NCBI GenBank assembly: GCA_963682055.1 | Contig: OY821750.1 | Coordinates: 16,308,501-16,372,500 of the forward strand | Source of the DNA: Primula veris | Lineage: Eukaryota > Streptophyta > Magnoliopsida > Ericales > Primulaceae | Length of the DNA: 64,000 nucleotides | Reading direction: 5' to 3' | In this document: positions 59,415 to 64,000 of the stretch, one piece after another | How positions within the stretch are numbered: the stretch's first letter is position 1 | Layout: each line of letters opens with the position of its first letter | Program-made: the position numbers and the translations under genes | The notes under the pieces: model-generated | The model's input: the letters and a program-made list of their open reading frames with translations, nothing else | The model's database searches: none | What the model was told of the DNA's origin: nothing

Positions 59415-59741
59415 TTTCAGGTTCAGGGTTTAGGTAATGTTCTTGAATATGTAGGGAATATTCTTCATTTTTTTCTTCGATTTATGGCCAATAGTAGACG
59501 GGTTTAACCGACTTTTTTGGTTTTTGACATTTTATTTATATTTGTATGGTTTAGGGTTTAGGGTTTAGGGTTTTGGTTTTAGGGCTTAGGGTTTTACGTT
59601 TAGTGTTTAGGTAATGTTCCTCCATATGTAGGGAATATTCCTCATTTTTTTTCTTGGATTTATGGCCAATAGTAGACGGGTTTAACCGACTTTTTTGGTT
59701 GTCGACCTTTCATTTATATTTGTATGGTTTAGGGTTTAGGG

Positions 59742-59783
59742 TTTTGGTTTTAGGGTTTAGGGTTTTGGTTTTAGGGTTTAGGG
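59742..59783 (+). repeat. 21-bp tandem duplication inside a patch
   Basis: The segment 59742-59762 (TTTTGGT, TTTAGGG, TTTAGGG) is repeated exactly at 59763-59783, two monomers after the similar event at 59373. Confidence 0.92.
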
Positions 59784-59918
59784 TTTCAGGTTCAGGGTTT
59801 AGGTAATGTTCTTGAATATGTAGGGAATATTCCTCATTTTTTTCTTCGATTTATGGCCAATAGTAGACGGGTTTAACCGACTTTTTTGGTTTTCGACATT
59901 TTATTTATATTTGTATGG

Positions 59919-59946
59919 TTTAGGGTTTAGGGTTTAGGGTTTAGGG
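59919..59946 (+). repeat. Telomere run TTTAGGG x4
   Basis: Four perfect units in an A5 monomer followed by a B with TTTAGTTAATG. It lies outside the 5144-bp duplication, so it may be an independent gain or a copy from another unit. Confidence 0.93.
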
Positions 59947-61007
59947 TTTTGGTTTTAGGGCTTAGGGTTTTAGGTTTAGGGTTTAGTTAATGTTCTTCCA
60001 TATGTAGGGAATATTCCTTTTTTTTTTCTTGGATTTATGGCCAATAGTAGACGGGTTTAACCGACTTTTTTGGTTGTCGACATTTTATTTATATTTGTAT
60101 GGTTTAGGGTTTAGGGTTTTGGTTTTAGGGTTTTGGGTTTCAGGTTTAGGGTTTAGGTAATGGTCTTGAATATGTAGGGAATATTCCTCATTTTTTTCTT
60201 TGATTTATGGCCAATACTAGACGGGTTTAACCGACTTTTTTGGTTTTTGACATTTTATTTATATTTGTATGGTTTAGGGTTTAGGGTTTTGGTTTTAGGG
60301 CTTAGGGTTTTAGGTTTAGGGTTTAGGTAATGTTCTTCCATATGTAGGGAATATTCCTCATTTTTTTTCTTGGATTTATGGCCAATACTAGACGGGTTTA
60401 ACCGACTTTTTTGGTTGTCGACATTTTATTTATATTTGTATGGTTTAGGGTTTAGGGTTTTGGTTTTAGGGTTTAGGGTTTCAGGTTTAGGGTTTAGGTA
60501 ATGGTCTTGAATATGTAGGGAATATTCCTCATTTTTTTCTTTGATTTATGGCCAATACTAGACGGGTTTAACCAACTTTTTTGGTTTTTGACATTTTATT
60601 TATATTTGTATGGTTTAGGGTTTAGGGTTTTGGTTTTAGGGCTTAGGGTTTTAGGTTTAGGGTTTAGGTAATGTTCTTCCATATGTAGGGAATATTCCTC
60701 ATTTTTTTTCTTGGATTTATGGCCAATAGTAGACGGGTTTAACCGACTTTTTTGGTTGTCGACATTTTATTTATATTTGTATGGTTTAGGGTTTAGGGTT
60801 TTGGTTTTAGGGTTTAGGGTTTTAGGTTGAGGGTTTAGGTAATGTTCTTGAATATGTAGGGAATATTCCTCATTTTTTTCTTTGATTTATGGCCAATAGT
60901 AGACGGGTTTAACCGACGTTTTTGGTTTTTGACATTTTATTTATATTTGTATGGTTTAGGGTTTAGGGTTTTGGTTTTAGGGCTTAGGGTTTTAGGTTTA
61001 GGGTTTA

Positions 61008-64000
61008 GGTAATGTTCTTACATATGTAGGGAATATTCCTAATTTTTTTTCTTGGATTTATGGCCAATAGTAGACGGGTTTAACCGGCTTTTTTGGTTGT
61101 CGACATTTTATTTATATTTGTATGGTTTAGGGTTTAGGGTTTTGGTTTTAGGGTTTAGGGTTTTAGGTTTAGGGTTTAGGTAATGTTCTTGAATATGTAG
61201 GGAATATTCCTCATTTTTTTCTTGGATTTATGGCCAATAGTAGACGGGTTTAACCGACTTTTTTGGTTTTCGACATTTTATTTATATTTGTATGGTTTAG
61301 GGTTTAGGGTTTTGGTTTTAGGGCTTAGGGTTTTAGGTTTAGGGTTTAGGTAATGTTCTTCCATATGTAGGGAATATTCCTCATTTTTTTTCTTGGATTT
61401 ATGGCCAATAGTAGACGGGTTTAACGGACTTTTTTGGTTGTCGACATTTTATTTATATTTATATGGTTTAAGGTTTAGGGTTTTGGTTTTAGGGTTTAGG
61501 ATTTTAGGTTTAGGGTTTAGGTAATGTTCTTGAATATGTAGGGAATATTCCTCATTTTTTTTCTTGGATTTATGGCCAATAGTACATGGGTTTTACCGAC
61601 TTTTTTGCTTTTCAACATTTTATTTATATTTGTATGGTTTAGGGTTTTGGTTTTTGGTTTTAGGGTTTTAGGTTTAGGGTTTAGGTAATGTTCTTGCATA
61701 TGTAGGGAATATTCCTCATTTTTTTTCTTGTATTTATGGCCAATAGTAGACGGGTTTAACCGACTTTTTTGGTTGTCGACATTTTATTTATATTTGTATG
61801 GTTTAGGGTTTAGGGTTTTAGTTTTAGGGTTTAGGGTTTCAGGTTCAGGGTTTAGGTAATGTTCTTGAATATGTAGGGAATATTCCTCATTTTTTTCTTC
61901 GATTTATGGCCAATAGTAGACGGGTTTAACCGACTTTTTTGGTTTTCGACATTTTATTTATATTTGTATGGTTTAGGGTTTAGGGTTTAGGGTTTTGGTT
62001 TTAGGGCTTAGGGTTTTAGGTTTAGGGTTTAGGTAATGTTCTTCCATATGTAGGGAATATTCCTTATTTTTTTTCTTGGATTTATGGCCAATAGTAGACG
62101 GGTTTAACCGACTTTTTTGGTTGTCGACATTTTATTTATATTTGTATGGTTTAGGGTTTAGGGTTTTGGTTTTAGGGTTTAGGGTTTCAGGTTTAGGGTT
62201 TAGGTAATGGTCTTGAATATGTAGGGAATATTCCTCATTTTTTTCTTTGATTTATGGCCAATACTAGACGGGTTTAACCGACTTTTTTGGTTGTCGACAT
62301 TTTATTTATATTTGTATGGTTTAGGGTTTAGGGTTTTGGTTTTAGGGTTTAGGGTTTTAGGTTGAGGGTTTAGGTAATGTTCTTGAATATGTAGGGAATA
62401 TTCCTCATTTTTTTCTTTGATTTATGGCCAATAGTAGACGGGTTTAACCGACGTTTTTGGTTTTTGACATTTTAATTATATTTGTATGGTTTAGGGTTTA
62501 GGGTTTTGGTTTTAGGGCTTAGGGTTTTAGGTTTAGGGTTTAGGTAATGTTCTTCCATATGTAGGGAATATTCCTCATTTTTTTTCTTGGATTTATGGCC
62601 AATAGTAGACGGGTTTAACCGACTTTTTTGGTTGTTGACATTTTATTTATATTTGTATGGTTTAGGGTTTAGGGTTTTGGTTTTAGGGTTTAGGGTTTTA
62701 GGTTGAGGGTTTAGGTAATGTTCTTGAATATGTAGGGAATATTCCTCATTTTTTTCTTTGATTTATGGCCAATAGTAGACGGGTTTAACCGACGTTTTTG
62801 GTTTTTGACATTTTATTTATATTTGTATGGTTTAGGGTTTAGGGTTTTGGTTTTAGGGCTTAGGGTTTTAGGTTTAGGGTTTAGGTAATGTTCTTCCATA
62901 TGTAGGGAATATTCCTCATTTTTTTTCTTGGATTTATGGCCAATAGTAGACGAGTTTAACCGACTTTTTTGGTTGTCGACATTTTATTTATATTTGTATG
63001 GTTTAGGGTTTAGGGTTTTTGTTTTAGGGTTTAGGGTTTTAGGTTTAGGGTTTAGGTAATGTTCTTGAATATGTAGGGAATATTCCTCATTTTTTTCTTG
63101 GATGTATGGCCAATAGTAGACGGGTTTAACCGACTTTTTTGGTTTTCGACATTTTATTTATATTTGTATGGTTTAGGGTTTAGGTTTTTGGTTTTAGGGC
63201 TTAGGGTTTTAGGTTTAGTGTTTAGGTAATGTTCTTCCATATGTAGGGAATATTCCTCATTTTTTTTCTTGGATTTATGGCCAATAGTAGACGGGTTTAA
63301 CCGACTTTTTTGGTTGTCGACATTTTATTTATATTTATATGGTTTAAGGTTTAGGGTTTTGGTTTTAGGGTTTAGGATTTTAGATTTAGGGTTTAGGTAA
63401 TGTTCTTGAATATGTAGGGAATATTCCTCATTTTTTTTCTTGGATTTATGGCCAATAGTACATGGGTTTTACCGACTTTTTTGCTTTTCAACATTTTATT
63501 TATATTTGTATGGTTTAGAGTTTTGATTTTTGGTTTTAGGGTTTTAGGTTTAGGGTTTAGGTAATGTTCTTGCATATGTAGGGAATATTCCTCATTTTTT
63601 TTCTTGGATTTATGGCCATAGTAGACGGGTTTAACCGACTTTTTTGGTTTTCGAGATTTTATTTATATTTGTATGGTTTTGGGTATAGGGTTTTTGTTTT
63701 AGGGCTTAGGGTTTTAGGTTTAGGGTTTAGGAAATGTTCTTCCATATGTAGGGAATATTCCTCATTTTTTTTCTTGGATTTATGGCCAATAGTAGACGGG
63801 TTTAACCGACTTTTTTGGTTTTCGACATTTTATTTATATTTGTATGGTTTAGGGTTTAGGGTTTTGGTTTTATGGCTTAGGGTTTTAGGTTTAGGGTTTA
63901 GGTAATGTTCTTGAATATGTAGGGAATATTCCTCATTTTTTTCTTGGATTTATGGCCAATAGTAGACGGGTTTAACCGACTTTTTTGGTTTTCGACATTT
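61008..64000 (+). repeat. More diverged right part of the array
   Basis: Monomers here carry many private changes: AACCGGC (about 61083), TATTTATATGG with TTTAAGG (61457-61475 and 63333-63352), TACATGGG, TTTTGCTTTTCAAC (61604 and 63480), TTTTTGG insertions in the patch, GGATGTATGG (about 63101), GACGAGTTT (62950) and TTTAATTATA (62472). Segments of about 300 bp near 61.45-61.75 and 63.33-63.63 kb match at an offset of 1876 bp (11 monomers). Higher divergence is typical near the edge of a satellite array, but flanking sequence is not reached. Confidence 0.85.

Larger units (their letters stand above)
58212..61007 (+). repeat. Mixed block with two 21-bp patch duplications
   Basis: Starts with A6-B and A1-B, then A5, A4, A3, A1, A5 and A4 monomers without an obvious HOR. 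Two patches are lengthened by exact 21-bp tandem duplications (59373-59414 and 59742-59783). The first has TTTTGGC rather than TTTTGGT in both halves, showing that the base change came before the duplication. TCGACCTTTC at about 59704 is a private variant of TCGACCTTTT. Confidence 0.82.
1..64000 (+). repeat. Tandem satellite array with telomere-like patches
   Basis: The whole window is head-to-tail copies of one monomer of about 170 bp, roughly 375 copies, all in one orientation. Nearly every copy carries GGAATATTCC, TGGCCA, GGGTTTAACCGAC, TTTATTTATATTTGTATGG and then TTTAGGG-type repeats. Both window ends lie inside the array, so its true length is unknown. A hand count of the monomer at 24-193 gives T 82, G 40, A 33 and C 15 (about 32% GC), a very uneven strand composition. 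The length is close to one nucleosome repeat, as in many centromeric and subtelomeric satellites, but nothing here decides between those locations. The TTTAGGG strand runs left to right; if the array is subtelomeric, the telomere should lie to the right. Confidence 0.97.

Noticed and set aside
61517..61699. 60-codon minus-strand open frame
   Set aside because: It is antisense satellite. The ATG comes from TTGCATATG (A to C change) and the frame covers one monomer with its AAACCCTAA-type repeats translated as proline and lysine-rich sequence. No ribosome site, domain or codon signal.
63393..63575. 60-codon minus-strand open frame nearly identical to the one at 61517
   Set aside because: It is the copy of the same mutated monomer 1876 bp away, so identity reflects satellite duplication and not protein conservation.
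63612..63905. 97-codon plus-strand open frame as a gene
   Set aside because: The product is two rounds of the translated monomer and the frame depends on one deletion and one stop-removing change. Ordinary monomers in the same frame are closed by the TAA in GGTAATG.
1..64000. CRISPR array
   Set aside because: Spacing is regular, but there are no unique spacers; the whole 170-bp period is repeated, and the TTTAGGG content points to a eukaryote.
1..64000. Terminal telomere
   Set aside because: Perfect TTTAGGG runs reach only five units and are always followed by the satellite body.
1..64000. Ribosomal DNA spacer repeats
   Set aside because: No rRNA gene sequence or promoter is present in 64 kb, whereas spacer repeats would be interrupted by rRNA genes within about 10 kb in most plants.

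Overview
This 64 kb window is one uninterrupted array of tandem satellite DNA. I see no gene, RNA gene, transposon or unique sequence. The monomer is about 170 bp (169-172 bp in the first complete set), so the window holds roughly 375 head-to-tail copies, all in the same orientation. Each monomer has a body of about 117 bp (an AT-rich stretch with a 10-bp palindrome, two poly-T tracts and one conserved ACCGAC) followed by a telomere-like patch of about 53 bp built from TTTAGGG and its variants (TTTTAGGG, CTTAGGG, TTCAGGG, TTTTGG). Nuclear DNA of a eukaryote with TTTAGGG telomeres is therefore suggested. A land plant is the most likely source, but some green algae and other protists share this telomere, and I do not recognise the satellite family.

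Two monomer classes alternate. Class A reads ttgaatatg near its 5' end and has CTTAGGG in its patch. Class B reads tccatatg, usually carries ttgtcgac, and has TTTAGGG in its patch. The basic period is thus a dimer of about 341 bp, on which several higher-order repeats (HORs) are built. Subtypes used below: A1 (cttcgattt, tttttgac), A2 (ttttttgttttcgac), A3 (preceded by ggttgaggg, with ccgacg), A4 (aatggtcttg, caatactag), A5 (ttttcgac plus three TTTAGGG units) and A6 (gaaatttt plus gtaagg).

Layout, left to right. At 24-9575 a four-monomer HOR of 682 bp dominates, broken by A3/A4 blocks. A 2543-bp tandem duplication covers about 8553-13638. A nested triplication (1349, 1349 and 1008 bp) lies at 15159-18864, and the sequence before it resumes after it. 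A 16-monomer HOR (2720, 3387, 2720 bp) fills 20229-29055. A seven-monomer HOR of 1193 bp lies at 31775-34160 and a five-monomer HOR of 852 bp at 35026-36729. From about 37 to 58 kb the A6 monomer recurs at irregular spacings of 7 to 16 monomers, and a block of about 4.5 kb is duplicated (48.6-53.15 kb and 53.75-58.3 kb). The last 3 kb carry more private mutations than the rest, as is common near a satellite edge.

The array looks shaped by unequal exchange on at least three scales: 7-bp steps inside the telomere-like patch, whole monomers or dimers, and blocks of 1-6 kb. The three short open reading frames present are accidents of mutated monomers and are not reported as genes. Positions and periods were worked out by eye from shared markers; no alignment or database search was run.
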